Position numbers and translations under genes: made by a program. The notes under the pieces are model-generated. The model worked only from the letters and a program-made list of their open reading frames with translations, was not told the origin of the DNA and made no database searches. 64,000 bases of DNA from Fodinibacter sp963800505 (lineage in GTDB: Bacteria; Actinomycetota; Actinomycetes; Actinomycetales; Dermatophilaceae): the NCBI GenBank assembly GCA_963800505.1, contig CAWDBL010000019.1:1-64000 (forward strand). The letters are read 5' to 3'. Numbering within the stretch: position 1 is the first letter of the stretch; each line of letters opens with the position of its first letter. Below, in pieces: positions 1 to 9,061 of this stretch.

Positions 1-48
1 TGGTCGGGTTCGGGGCTGCCTGTCGGTGGGGGCTGGCACGGTTTGCGG

Positions 49-714
49 ATGGACAACCTCAGCACCCAGGACATCATCAGCGCCGACCTGGCCGACTGGC
101 GAAAGCTGGCCCAGCGCCTCCACGCACGCTTTCGCACCGGTGACCCCGGCATCGGGGCGGCGTTCCTCACGGATGCCGTGCAGGCGGCATCCGAGGCGTC
201 GCTCGGCGACCACCTCGACGCCACCCTCTCCTCCACCCACGTCGACCTGCGGGTCGGGAGCCACCTCGAGGGTGGCGGCATCTGGGTGAGGCCCGACGAC
301 GTCACGCTGGCGCGGCTGATCAGTGACGTGGCCGGGCGGCACGAGGTCACCTCGGTGCCCGGCGAGGTCAGCCAGGTCGAGCTCGCCCTCGACACCGCCG
401 ACGACGCAACGCTCGGGCCGTTCTGGGCGGCGGTGCTCACCGGCTCCCCGGACGCGGTTGTCTCCAACAGCGTCTTCGACCCCACCGGCCAGCTGCCGCC
501 GCTCTGGTTCCAGGGCACCGAGCCGCACACGGAGCCCCGGCAGCGGTGGCACCTCGACCTGTGGCTGGCACCCGAGGTCGCGCAGGCGCGCATCTCCGCT
601 GCCGTCGCAGCCGGAGGCACGGTGGTCGACGACTCCGAGGCGCCGTCGTTCACGGTGCTCGCCGACCCCGACGGCAACAAGGTGTGCGTGTGCACCTTCC
701 TCGACCGCGCCTGA
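49..714 (+). CDS. PCD-like/VOC two-domain protein
   Basis: 221 residues from the ATG at 49; a TTG two codons upstream is possible and neither has a clear ribosome binding site. Residues ~1-95 resemble pterin-4a-carbinolamine dehydratase (DCoH), but the usual His-His-Pro active-site motif is reduced to GDH (EASLGDH), so that activity is doubtful. Residues ~100-221 form a glyoxalase/VOC fold (RWHLDLWLA, then a C-terminal DPDGNKVC typical of the last VOC strand). The PCD-VOC fusion is, to my knowledge, found in actinobacteria; the substrate is unknown. It converges with the decarboxylase gene on its right. Confidence 0.75.
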   Translation: MDNLSTQDIISADLADWRKLAQRLHARFRTGDPGIGAAFLTDAVQAASEASLGDHLDATLSSTHVDLRVGSHLEGGGIWVRPDDVTLARLISDVAGRHEVTSVPGEVSQVELALDTADDATLGPFWAAVLTGSPDAVVSNSVFDPTGQLPPLWFQGTEPHTEPRQRWHLDLWLAPEVAQARISAAVAAGGTVVDDSEAPSFTVLADPDGNKVCVCTFLDRA

Positions 715-781
715 ACAGCTCACCAGCGCTTGGACACCGACCCGCCCAGATCTGGACACGATCGGGCGGTCGACCGATCGG

Positions 782-1981
782 TCAGCGGGTGACGAACGTG
801 GGCAGCGGCGCGAAGCCGTTGAAGCCGACCGTCGAGTAGCAGCTCGAGTAGGCACCGGTCGCGTGGATGCGCAGCTCGTCGCCCTCGGCCAGCGACAGCG
901 GCAGCAAGACCGGCGTGGTCTCGTAGAGCACGTCGGCGCTGTCGCAGGTCGGTCCCGCCAGCACGCACGGCCCCGTCGGGCCGGCCGCACCGGGAGTCTC
1001 CAGCCGGTAGCGGATCGCCTCGTCGAGGGTCTCGACCAGACCGGTGAAGACGCCGGCGTCGACGAAGACCCAGCGCGCACCGCCCCGGTCGACCACGCCC
1101 ACGACGCTGGTGATAACCGTGCCGGCATCCCCGACGATGCCGCGACCGGGCTCGACCAGGGTGCGCGGGCGATCGGTGCCGAACGCCGCCGTGAGGTGCG
1201 CGTCGATGGCGCGGCCGTAGTCGGCGACCGGCTGCGGCTCGGCGTCGAGCCGGGCGGGGAAGCCGCCGCCCAGGTCGAGCAGCCAGGGGTGGAACCCGGC
1301 GGCGCGCACCCCGGCGAACACCCGGGCGGCCGACTGGATCGGCGCCGCCCAGGCCTGCGGGTCGCGCTGCTGGGAGCCGACGTGGAAGGAGACCCCGGCC
1401 GGGTCGAGGCCGAGGCTTCCGGCCCGGACCAGCAGGGCGACCGCGTCGTCGACAGTGCAGCCGTACTTGCGCGACAGCGGCCAGTCCGAGCCCGAGCCGG
1501 AGGTGACGATGCGCACCAGCACCGACGACCCGGGTGCCGCGTCCGCCACCTTGGCGACCTCGCCGGTCGAGTCCACGACGAAGAGCCGCACGCCGAGGGC
1601 GTGCGCCTCGGCCAGGTGGTCGCGGCGGGCCACCGGGTTGGAGTGCACCAGGTGGGATGCCGGGGCACCGGCGGCGAGCGCGGCCCGCACCTCCGTGGGG
1701 CTGGCGACGTCGAACCGGCATCCGGCTTGGGCGAGCGCGCGCAGCAGCACGGGGTGGGGGTTGGCCTTGACCGCGTAGTGGATCGCGGTGCCGGGCAGCG
1801 CGGAGGCGAGCGCGAGGTAGCGGGCGACGGCGGTGCCGACGCTCAGCTCGAGCCGGGGCGTGACCGTGACCGGGACGTCGGTGGCGCCGGTGGGCGCGCG
1901 GCGGGCGGCTGCCACGGTCCCGGTCGCCTCGACGGGCGCACTCGCCGTCATGGGCGCGGCACTCTGCACGGTCATCGACAT
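782..1981 (-). CDS. PLP-dependent ornithine/lysine-type decarboxylase
   Basis: 399 residues, fold-type III (group IV) decarboxylase. PLP lysine lies in AVKANPHP; the phosphate-binding and dimer motifs HVGSQ, LDLGGGFP and EPGRGIV are present, as are GPTCDSADVLY (catalytic Cys/Asp loop) and the C-terminal GAYSSCYSTVGFNGF. Length and motifs fit ornithine decarboxylase better than diaminopimelate decarboxylase, so putrescine formation is the likely role; lysine as substrate cannot be excluded. The first ~35 residues are an Ala/Thr-rich extension. AGGAGG sits a few bases before the ATG at 1981, fixing the start. Confidence 0.85.
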   Translation of the reverse strand: MSMTVQSAAPMTASAPVEATGTVAAARRAPTGATDVPVTVTPRLELSVGTAVARYLALASALPGTAIHYAVKANPHPVLLRALAQAGCRFDVASPTEVRAALAAGAPASHLVHSNPVARRDHLAEAHALGVRLFVVDSTGEVAKVADAAPGSSVLVRIVTSGSGSDWPLSRKYGCTVDDAVALLVRAGSLGLDPAGVSFHVGSQQRDPQAWAAPIQSAARVFAGVRAAGFHPWLLDLGGGFPARLDAEPQPVADYGRAIDAHLTAAFGTDRPRTLVEPGRGIVGDAGTVITSVVGVVDRGGARWVFVDAGVFTGLVETLDEAIRYRLETPGAAGPTGPCVLAGPTCDSADVLYETTPVLLPLSLAEGDELRIHATGAYSSCYSTVGFNGFAPLPTFVTR

Positions 1982-2116
1982 GGGTCCTCCTGCAACGGGA
2001 TGTCGAAGGAGAGGAGCAGCGAGCCCCGCCGGAGATACCCGGCTCGACGAGCCGGCTCAATAGTGCCGGCTCGACCGCCGTCGTTCCGTGCGCTGCTGTG
2101 ACCGGGCCTGGGCGGC

Positions 2117-3136
2117 TCAGCCGGCGGCGGACCCGCCGGTCGTGCCGACGGCGACCTCCTCGCCGTAGGTCGTGACGAGGACGATGTCGAAGCCGTCGGG
2201 CACCTCCCCGTGCAGGGCGGTGAGCAGGTCGTCCGTGGGGGGTAGCTCGTCCGGCGGGACCTGCACGTCGATGACGAACGACCGCGAGGTGAAGGTGACG
2301 TCGGTGACCTCGGCTGCCGGCACGGACGCCAGCCAGCTCTCGGCGACCGCCTGGATGTTGCCGGTCCAGATTTGCACCAGGATCACGAGTGCCGTGTTGA
2401 GTGCGAGCGGCACGAGCACCGCCACGAGCACGACGCCGAGCTTGAGGTAGGACTTGCGCCCGGCCCCCACGCGGCGGGCCTCCTGGTCCGCCTCGGCGGA
2501 GTAGCCCAGGGCTGCGAAGAGCACCGTGCCGGCGATCACCATCGAGACCAGGTTCGACACGAAGAGCAGCAGGGCGCCCATGGCCAGCCCGACCGACCCC
2601 TCACCGAGGCAGATGCCGACGACCGCCAGCGGCGGCACCAGGGAGATGGCGATGGCGACCCCGGGCAGCACCGCGGCGACGTCGCGGCGCGACAGCCCCA
2701 CTGCGCCGGCGAGGCCGGTGGCGATGGCGGCGATGAGGTCGACCAGCGTGGGCGAGGTGCGGCTGGTGATCTGCGAGTTGGTCTGCAGGTCGATGTCGGG
2801 CACCACGAAGGCCGCGACGAACCCGATGAGCACGACGAGGATCGCGCCGAAGAACACGAAACGGCCGGCTCGGATGCGCTCGCGCTTCACGATGCCGAGC
2901 GCGATGCCCATGATCGGCGTCGCCAGGGGGGCGATGATCATCGCCCCGATGACGGTGGCCGTGGAGTCGGCCAGCACCCCGGCCGTGGCGATGATGCCCG
3001 ACAGCACCAACATCGTCCAGAACGCCGACTGCTTGGCGCGGGTGTCGCCCGAGCGCAGGTCGAGGTCGTCGGACAGCTCGTCGAGGGTGCGCCGCTGTTT
3101 CTCGGGCAGGACGCGGTCGCGCAGACCGATGTTCAT
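2117..3136 (-). CDS. DUF389 / TIGR00341 family membrane protein
   Basis: 339 residues starting MNIGLRDRVLPEKQ; the frame extends further upstream without looking like protein. Six or so membrane segments follow, with the family signature ATVIGAMIIAPLATPIMG and the segment VAIAISLVPPLAVVGI, typical of DUF389. A soluble C-terminal tail of ~70 residues follows. Function is unknown in the family. It diverges from the AMIN-like lipoprotein gene at 3285, so the 150 bp between them hold both promoters. Confidence 0.85.
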   Translation of the reverse strand: MNIGLRDRVLPEKQRRTLDELSDDLDLRSGDTRAKQSAFWTMLVLSGIIATAGVLADSTATVIGAMIIAPLATPIMGIALGIVKRERIRAGRFVFFGAILVVLIGFVAAFVVPDIDLQTNSQITSRTSPTLVDLIAAIATGLAGAVGLSRRDVAAVLPGVAIAISLVPPLAVVGICLGEGSVGLAMGALLLFVSNLVSMVIAGTVLFAALGYSAEADQEARRVGAGRKSYLKLGVVLVAVLVPLALNTALVILVQIWTGNIQAVAESWLASVPAAEVTDVTFTSRSFVIDVQVPPDELPPTDDLLTALHGEVPDGFDIVLVTTYGEEVAVGTTGGSAAG

Positions 3137-3284
3137 GGCGCCGAGTATGCCGCCCGGCGGCGCGGGTGTCTGCGCCGTCCGGTGGGCGCGCCGGGGCGCG
3201 TCTCGCACGCTCGGTGGCTCGCCCGGGCGTGCCACCGGTGGCCTGGGGCCACCCACGAGTACCGTCGAGGGCAAGGAGGTCGCC

Positions 3285-3991
3285 ATGTCCCGCACCTCGC
3301 GCACCGCTGGTGCCTCGCGCACCGCTCGTGCCGTCACCGCACTGTCGATCGCCGTGCTCGCCGTGGCGGGGTGCTCCGACGACCCGCCCGCCCCCCTCCG
3401 ACCCAGTCCTCGGGCTCGGCCACCGCCACGCCGTCACCGAGCACGCCGTCACCGAGCACGCCGGCCTCCACCACGGGCACCCCGACCGCCACGGCGTCGC
3501 CGAGCAGCAGTCCCTCACCGAGCGTCCCGAAGACCCCGCCGGCCGGCTTCGGGACGAAGACGGTCAGCACGACCGGTTTCCCTGCCTCGGGTGGCGACAT
3601 CGGTGCGATCGGCGACGTGCGGGTCGGCCGGCATCCCGGCTACTCCCGGGTGGTCTGGGAGTTCCCCGGCACCGGCCGGCCCTCGCTCCAGGTGAGGTAC
3701 GTCGACCAGCCGATCGCCGACGGCAGCGGTGACGTCGTCAAGGTGCGCGGCGACGCCTTCCTCGAGGTGCTGATCAGCTCGGTGGGCATCCCCGCGGCGA
3801 CCGCACCGCGACCGGGCAAGGCCTCCGCCGCATCGTTGGCGGGCACGGTCGTGGCCGAAGCGCTCCCCGTCTACGGTGGCTTCGAGGCCATGGGGCAGAC
3901 CTTCGTCGGGGTGCGCGACAGCAAGCGGCCGTTCCGGGTCACCCTGCTGCGCAACCCGACCCGGCTCGTCGTCGACATCTGGTCGGGCTGA
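3285..3991 (+). pseudogene. AMIN-like domain lipoprotein, frameshifted at a C6 tract
   Basis: An ATG at 3285 preceded by AAGGAGGT (3273-3280) opens a lipoprotein signal with lipobox LAVAGC (Cys ~30) followed by SDDPPAP. The frame then leaves coding sense at the six-C run 3391-3396. The -1 frame continues as PPTQSSGSATATPSPSTP, a Ser/Thr/Pro linker, and then a well-formed ~120-residue domain (VRVGRHPGYSRVVWEF ... NPTRLVVDIWSG) that matches the AMIN-like domain of actinobacterial lipoproteins. One added C would restore a ~236-residue secreted protein. Either a real mutation, phase variation, or a sequencing error in the homopolymer. Confidence 0.8.
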
Positions 3992-4056
3992 GGCCCAGCA
4001 GCACCGGCGCTTTCCGTCGGTCGGCGAAGGTGCCGCGGCGGCCGACGGCGCGGCGG

Positions 4057-5097
4057 TCAGCGCACGTCGAGCTCGCGGTGCCAGGACTGCGTGCGGTAGT
4101 CGGTGACCCAGCCCATCGACGTGTAGAGGCCGTCGGCGCCGGTCGGTGAGTCGGCGTCGACCTCCAGACCGACCCGATTGCGTCCCCGGCGGGCGGCCTC
4201 TGCGATCACGGTGTGCAGCAACGCCTTTGCGACTCCGCGGCCGCGAGCCCGGCGGTGCACCCCGATGTAGTCGACATAGCTGCCCTCGAATCCCGCCGCG
4301 TCCTCGTGCAGCACGGTCGACACCAGGGCCCCGGCTGGGAGGACGCCCTCGTCGGTCTCGACCGTCGCGATCCACCAGTGGTCCCAGCGGTGGCCGGGGT
4401 CCTCGCGCAGCCGCATCACGAACTCGGGGAAGCTCTCACGGTAGGAGCTGAAGTGGTCCTGGAAGGACTCCTCGAGCACTCGGTGCACATCCTGCAGGTC
4501 CTGTGCCACCGGCAGCCCGTCGGCGTGCCGCTCGACCGGGCGCACCGTGACGCCCGGGCGGAGCGCCGGCAGCGACCACGCCTCGTCGGCGGTCACCGGT
4601 CGGGTCATCTGCAGCCAGGTGCGGGTCTGCTCGTAGCCCGCCGCGGCCAGCCACCGCTGCTGTCGCGCGTCGTCGGCGTAGGCGCCGGAGTCGAGCAGGG
4701 AGGTGCGCACCCTGCGCACTCCCGCGATGTCGGCGGCGTGGCGCTGGCCGGCAGCGAACAGCGCGGCCGCGAGCTCCCCGGCATCCCGCTCGGCCAGGTC
4801 TGGTGTGACGGTGACCTCGACCAGGGTGCGGCCCGACGCCCGGTCGTGCACCGACAGCCAGGCGACCAGCCGGCCGTCCGGCTCGTGCACGAGCACCTGG
4901 CGGCGGGTCCACGAGCCAGTGCCCACCAGCTGGCCGAGCACCGCCTCGGGGTCGACGCCGGCCGACCCCTTCGCGGCGCGCTGGTGGGCGGCCAGCAGCG
5001 TCGCCACGTCGGGGGCGTCAACGGCGCTCGGCCGCCGGGCGGACAGGCCCGGTGGGAGCCCGTCGATCGTCACGTCGGCATCGGTCACGCGGACCAC
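4057..5097 (-). CDS. Tandem GNAT-family N-acetyltransferase
   Basis: 346 residues with two GNAT folds. The C-terminal copy (~180-346) carries the acetyl-CoA loop IGVHRRARGRGVAKALL and ends GLYTSMGWV; the N-terminal copy (~15-170) is degenerate. The arrangement resembles mycothiol synthase MshD, but I do not see enough MshD-specific sequence to assign it. Acceptor substrate unknown. Divergent from the DUF6328 gene at 5150 and convergent with the lipoprotein gene. Confidence 0.8.
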   Translation of the reverse strand: MVRVTDADVTIDGLPPGLSARRPSAVDAPDVATLLAAHQRAAKGSAGVDPEAVLGQLVGTGSWTRRQVLVHEPDGRLVAWLSVHDRASGRTLVEVTVTPDLAERDAGELAAALFAAGQRHAADIAGVRRVRTSLLDSGAYADDARQQRWLAAAGYEQTRTWLQMTRPVTADEAWSLPALRPGVTVRPVERHADGLPVAQDLQDVHRVLEESFQDHFSSYRESFPEFVMRLREDPGHRWDHWWIATVETDEGVLPAGALVSTVLHEDAAGFEGSYVDYIGVHRRARGRGVAKALLHTVIAEAARRGRNRVGLEVDADSPTGADGLYTSMGWVTDYRTQSWHRELDVR

Positions 5098-5149
5098 TCT
5101 CCCACCGACCGCGCCCCTAGACTTCTCTGCTCACCGAGGGAGGACACCG

Positions 5150-5665
5150 ATGGCCCACACGCACGGCGAGAATCAGCAGCCGTCGCAGGAGACGCTCACC
5201 CGCAACTGGGACGAGCTGCTCCAGGAGATCCGGGTGACCCAGACCGGGGTGCAGATCCTCACCGGCTTCCTGCTCACCGTGCCGTTCTCCAACCGGTTCG
5301 GCGACCTCACGACGTTCCAGCGCAACGTCTACCTCGCGGTACTGTCCGGCTCGGTGCTGACCACCGGCCTGGTCGTGGCCCCGGTCGCCATGCACCGGGT
5401 GCTGTTCCGCCAGCGGCGGCGCGAGCTGCTCGTCGAGTCGGGCAACCGGTTCGCGAGGGCCGGGCTGGCGATGCTCGCGCTCACCGTGTCCGGCGTGATG
5501 CTGCTCGTCGTCGACATCGTCCTGGGCTCGCCGGAGGGATGGGTGGCCGGCGGCGCCATCCTGCTGGTGCTGACCGTGCTCTGGGCCGTGGTGCCGCAGG
5601 TGGCCGACCGGCTCGACGACAGCCCGCGCAACCCCCCACCGTCCGACGAGGACGAGCCGAGCTGA
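5150..5665 (+). CDS. DUF6328 family membrane protein
   Basis: 171 residues; ATG at 5150 with GGGAGGA just upstream. A hydrophilic N-terminus (MAHTHGENQQ) precedes four hydrophobic segments (residues ~37-50, 62-85, 105-128, 132-150) and an acidic C-terminus. TGVQILTGFLLTVPF is characteristic of the DUF6328 family, whose function is unknown. Divergent from the GNAT gene. Confidence 0.8.
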   Translation: MAHTHGENQQPSQETLTRNWDELLQEIRVTQTGVQILTGFLLTVPFSNRFGDLTTFQRNVYLAVLSGSVLTTGLVVAPVAMHRVLFRQRRRELLVESGNRFARAGLAMLALTVSGVMLLVVDIVLGSPEGWVAGGAILLVLTVLWAVVPQVADRLDDSPRNPPPSDEDEPS

Positions 5666-5690
5666 CCTCGTCCCGACCTGAAGGCACTCG

Positions 5691-5946
5691 CGCACTTCTT
5701 GCGGATTCTCCTCACCTCCCGCACTGATTGCAGATCTTCCCCAAACCTCCCTGCACTCATTGCGGATCCTCCCCAGGAACCGCGCGGCCACGGCGTGGGA
5801 GATCCGCAATCAGTCGGATGCCGGGGGCCGCGGGAGGTGGGAGATCCGCAATCAGTCGGATGCCGGGGGGCCGCGGGAGGTGGGAGATCCGCAATCAGTC
5901 GGGTGATGGCAGGAGAGGATTCGCAATGGGTCGGATGCCGGGGGGC
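5691..5946. repeat. Cluster of type-A palindromic half elements
   Basis: The whole 295-bp gap between two convergent genes is filled with degenerate copies of one element. Forward halves (ACTGATTGCGGATC-like) begin near 5691, 5721 and 5753; reverse halves (GGGAGATCCGCAATCAGTCGG-like) occur near 5797, 5839, 5881 and 5915. The three first reverse copies are nearly identical and include GGATGCCGGGGG after the half site. Folding forward against reverse halves gives alternative long hairpins. No ORF is credible here. Confidence 0.85.
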
Positions 5947-5960
5947 TGAGTTCCAGCGGG

Positions 5961-6512
5961 TCAGCGGCGGACGCGGTGATGCAGGTGCACGACGTCGCCG
6001 ACCCGGTCGACGGAGACCAGCTCCAGGCGCGGCTGCACGTGGTCGGGCAGCGCCCGGGTGCCACCACCGACGAGCACCGGGTGCAGGAAGAGGTGCACGT
6101 CGTCGACGAGGCCGGCCCGGAACGCCGAGGCCGCGAGGGTCGGCCCGCCGACGCTCACGTCGAGCACGCTCGAGGCCTTGAGCTCCTCGACCACCGCAGG
6201 GTCGAACGACGACGCCAACCGCGTCCGCGCGGTCACGACGTCCTCGAGGGTGGTCGAGTACACGACCTTGTCGGCCGCGCGCCAGATGCGGGCGTACTCC
6301 CCCATCGGCCCGGGCACGTCGCCGGGCGCGGTCTCCCAGAAGCGCATCGTCTCGTACAGCCGGCGCCCGAGGAGATACGTGCCCACCTCGCGCTCGAGGT
6401 CGTTGACCACGTGGTGCAGCTCGTCGGACGGCTCGGCCCAGGCGAACCCGCCCTCGGCATCGTTGACGTAGCCGTCGAGGGAGGTGATCGCGGTGAAGCG
6501 GAGCAGGGCCAT
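5961..6512 (-). CDS. Dihydrofolate reductase-like / RibD C-terminal domain protein
   Basis: 183 residues from MALLRFTAITSLDGYV; a GTG five codons upstream is an alternative and no strong ribosome binding site separates them. The fold is the RibD C-terminal (bacterial bifunctional deaminase-reductase) type: SLDGYV at the N-terminus, LLGRRLYETM, VVYSTTLE, SVGGPTLA and LHPVLVGGGTRAL. These stand-alone proteins are probable NADPH-dependent reductases with unknown substrate. Convergent with DUF6328 across the palindrome cluster. Confidence 0.8.
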   Translation of the reverse strand: MALLRFTAITSLDGYVNDAEGGFAWAEPSDELHHVVNDLEREVGTYLLGRRLYETMRFWETAPGDVPGPMGEYARIWRAADKVVYSTTLEDVVTARTRLASSFDPAVVEELKASSVLDVSVGGPTLAASAFRAGLVDDVHLFLHPVLVGGGTRALPDHVQPRLELVSVDRVGDVVHLHHRVRR

Positions 6513-6610
6513 CCCGGCATTGTGCACAGTGCGACCTCGTGCCGTGGGCTCGAGCGCTCCCCTGTCGCGGCATCCCGGTCACCATCCGACTGAGAGCCTG
6601 CCGCGCCGGG

Positions 6611-7903
6611 TCAGTGCGCGCCGAGCCGGCGGGCCGCGACCAGGGCCAGGGCCCGGGCCACCTCCACCACCTCGGCCAGGGGCACCGACTCGCGCGGGGC
6701 GTGCGCCAGCCGCACGTCACCCGGCCCGTAGTGCAGGGTCGGGATGCCGCCCACGCCGGTGTAGAGGCGCAGGTCCGAGCCGTAGGGCGCCGCGGCGACC
6801 CCCGGACGCCGCCCGCTCACGAGCGCCACGGCATCCGCGACCTCGTCGACCAGGGGGTGCCCTTGCGGCAGCTCACCCGACGCGAACTGCCCACCGGGCC
6901 ACGTCACCGCAGGTGGGTGGTCGCGCAGCCACGGGTCGCGAGCGGCAGCCGCGGCGACGGCATCCTCGAGCTCGGCCCGCGCGAGCGTGGGGGGCTCCCC
7001 CAGCCGCACGCCCATCCGGCCCTCGGCCACGAGCAGGTCGGGCACCGAGCTGGCCCAGTCGCCGGAGTGCACCGTGCCCACCGAGATGCCGTAGGGCAGC
7101 GGGTTGTCGGCGAACAGCGGGTGCCGGTCGGCGTTGCGCCGCGCCTCGAGCTCACGCAGGGCGAGGTGCACCGGCCAGAACGCGTCGAACGCGGAGACGC
7201 CCTCGTGACGGGTGCTCCCGTGGGCGGCCCGACCGGCCACCTCGATGCGGAAGGTGAGGGCGCCGGCGTTCGCGGTGACCAGCCGCCCGCTCGTCGGCTC
7301 GGTGATGACGGCGACCTCGCCCCGGTGCCCGCGGCGCAGGGTGGCGAACGCGCCCAGACCGCCGTCCTCCTCGCTGACGACGCTGTGCAGGGCGAGCCGG
7401 CGCTCGGTGCGCACCCCGGAGCGGTGCAGGGCCCGGGCCACGGCGAGGTTGACGGCCATCCCGGCCTTCATGTCGCAGGCGCCGCGCCCGTGCAGCACGC
7501 CGTTGGTGATGTGCGCCGAGAAGGGTTGCGCATCAGGCCAGTTGGTGACGTCACCGACCGGAACAACGTCGATGTGCCCCTGCAGCACCAGCGCGGGTTC
7601 ACCGTGGCCGGATGCCGTGCCGACCACCCCGTGCCCCTCGACCCGTGGCGCCTCGCTGCCGGGGAAGTCGGGGTCGGCGCGCAGCTCGTCGAGGTCGAGC
7701 GCCCACAGGTCGACCTCGAGCCCGGCCTCCTCGAACCATCGGGCCACCGTGTGCTGCAGGTCGCTCTCGGCATCGGTGCCTGTCACGCTCGGGACACGGA
7801 CCAGCTCGACGAGCGTCTGCACCAGCTCGGCCTCGTCGATGGCGTCGAGCACGCGGCGCTCGGCGGTGGACGTCGGCGCGGGGATGGCGTCGGACCCGGG
7901 CAT
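6611..7903 (-). CDS. M20 family metallopeptidase (ArgE/DapE-like)
   Basis: 430 residues starting MPGSDA (a GTG three codons earlier is also possible). Di-zinc M20 hydrolase: metal ligands in LQGHIDVVP, the bridging Asp in GRGACDMKAG, the catalytic Glu-Glu in VVSEEDGG, a further ligand in VITEPTS, and the dimerisation insert around GRAAHGSTRHEG. Likely removes an N-acyl group or cleaves a small peptide; acetylornithine or succinyl-diaminopimelate cannot be chosen from sequence alone, and the gene is not in an arginine or lysine cluster. Divergent from the CDF exporter. Confidence 0.85.
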   Translation of the reverse strand: MPGSDAIPAPTSTAERRVLDAIDEAELVQTLVELVRVPSVTGTDAESDLQHTVARWFEEAGLEVDLWALDLDELRADPDFPGSEAPRVEGHGVVGTASGHGEPALVLQGHIDVVPVGDVTNWPDAQPFSAHITNGVLHGRGACDMKAGMAVNLAVARALHRSGVRTERRLALHSVVSEEDGGLGAFATLRRGHRGEVAVITEPTSGRLVTANAGALTFRIEVAGRAAHGSTRHEGVSAFDAFWPVHLALRELEARRNADRHPLFADNPLPYGISVGTVHSGDWASSVPDLLVAEGRMGVRLGEPPTLARAELEDAVAAAAARDPWLRDHPPAVTWPGGQFASGELPQGHPLVDEVADAVALVSGRRPGVAAAPYGSDLRLYTGVGGIPTLHYGPGDVRLAHAPRESVPLAEVVEVARALALVAARRLGAH

Positions 7904-7989
7904 GCACGGCACTGTATGCCGGTGTCGTGGGGCGCGGCCGGTAGCGTCGTGCCGTACGGATTCCAGACGAGCCGCAGGAGGTGGTCCCG

Positions 7990-8895
7990 GTGGGCGGAGG
8001 CCACGGCCACGGCGCTCCCAACGCGGGCGCGACGCACCGGTGGCGGCTGCGGGTGGCGTTCGCGCTCATCGCCGCGTTCTTCGTCGTCGAGCTGGTCTCG
8101 GCGCTGGTCAGCGGCTCGCTGTCGCTCCTGAGCGATGCCGGCCACATGGCCGCCGACGTCGTGGCGCTCGGGGCCGCCCTGGTCGCGACGCGCATCGCTG
8201 GGCGGCCCGACACCACCGGCCGGCGCACCTTCGGGTCCTACCGGGCGGAGGTGTTCGCATCGGGGCTCGCCGCGCTGCTCATGCTCGGCGTGGCGGCCTA
8301 CATCGTCGTGGCCGCCGTCGGCCGGATCGGTGACGAGCCCGAGGTGGCCACCGGCGCGATGCTCGTGGTCGGCATCCTCGGCCTGGTCGTCAACCTCGTG
8401 GCGCTGGTGCTGCTGCGGGGCGGCGCCGGGGAGAGCCTCAACGTCAAGGGCGCCTACCTCGAGGTCGTCGCCGACACCCTGGGGTCGGTCGGCGTCATCG
8501 TGGCCGCCGTGCTCGTGGCCTCGACGGGCGCGTCGGTGTGGGACACCGTCATCGCCCTGGCCATCGCGGCGTTCGTCGCGGTGCGTGCGGTCATGCTCGG
8601 TCGCGAGGTGCTCTCGGTGCTGGGACAGCACGCGCCGGCCGGCATCGTGCCCGCCGAGGCCGAGGCGGCCCTGCGGGGGGTCGGCGCCGTGGTCGACGTG
8701 CACGACCTGCACCTGTGGACCCTCACGTCGGGCATGCACGTGGCGACGGTGCACCTGGTCTGCGACGACGCGGCCGACCCCACCGGGGTGCTCACCAGTG
8801 CCGCGGCCGTGCTGCGCGAGCGGTTCGCGATCGACCACGCGACCATCCAGGTCGAGCCGCGCAGCGCCCGGGCCTGCGTCGAGACCAGCTGGTGA
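7990..8895 (+). CDS. Cation diffusion facilitator (CzcD/ZitB-like) metal exporter
   Basis: 301 residues. The start is set at GTG 7990 because AGGAGG (7975-7980) lies at normal spacing; an in-frame GTG at 7981 overlaps that site. Six membrane segments and a ~75-residue cytoplasmic domain. A His-rich N-terminus (GGGHGHG) and LSDAGHMAAD (His 52, Asp 56) mark the TM2 metal site. The TM5 half of the site reads LEVVAD (Glu 158, Asp 162) where classic Zn exporters have HxxxD, so metal preference may differ. Probably Zn/Co/Cd efflux. Confidence 0.85.
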   Translation: MGGGHGHGAPNAGATHRWRLRVAFALIAAFFVVELVSALVSGSLSLLSDAGHMAADVVALGAALVATRIAGRPDTTGRRTFGSYRAEVFASGLAALLMLGVAAYIVVAAVGRIGDEPEVATGAMLVVGILGLVVNLVALVLLRGGAGESLNVKGAYLEVVADTLGSVGVIVAAVLVASTGASVWDTVIALAIAAFVAVRAVMLGREVLSVLGQHAPAGIVPAEAEAALRGVGAVVDVHDLHLWTLTSGMHVATVHLVCDDAADPTGVLTSAAAVLRERFAIDHATIQVEPRSARACVETSW

Positions 8896-8905
8896 CCCCG
8901 GTCTT

Positions 8906-8986
8906 CCCCGACTTCGTAGGTGAAAAGCCGGGCAACACGCCGCTGGGGGGACATTCGACGCGGCTGTTCGCAGGGAAGGTCGGGGA
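8906..8986. repeat. Type-D intergenic palindrome, copy 1
   Basis: Imperfect inverted repeat starting CCCCGACTTCGTAGG and ending AAGGTCGGGG, directly after the metal exporter and before the MFS gene. The outer ends match the second copy at 10543-10626, while the centre differs. Probably a 3'-end hairpin. Confidence 0.6.
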
Positions 8987-9061
8987 GCGATGCGGCGGCC
9001 ACCGGCATCCACCGGGTTGGACAGCCGGAATGCGGCCCGGCAGATGCGGGTTGGCTCGGAA

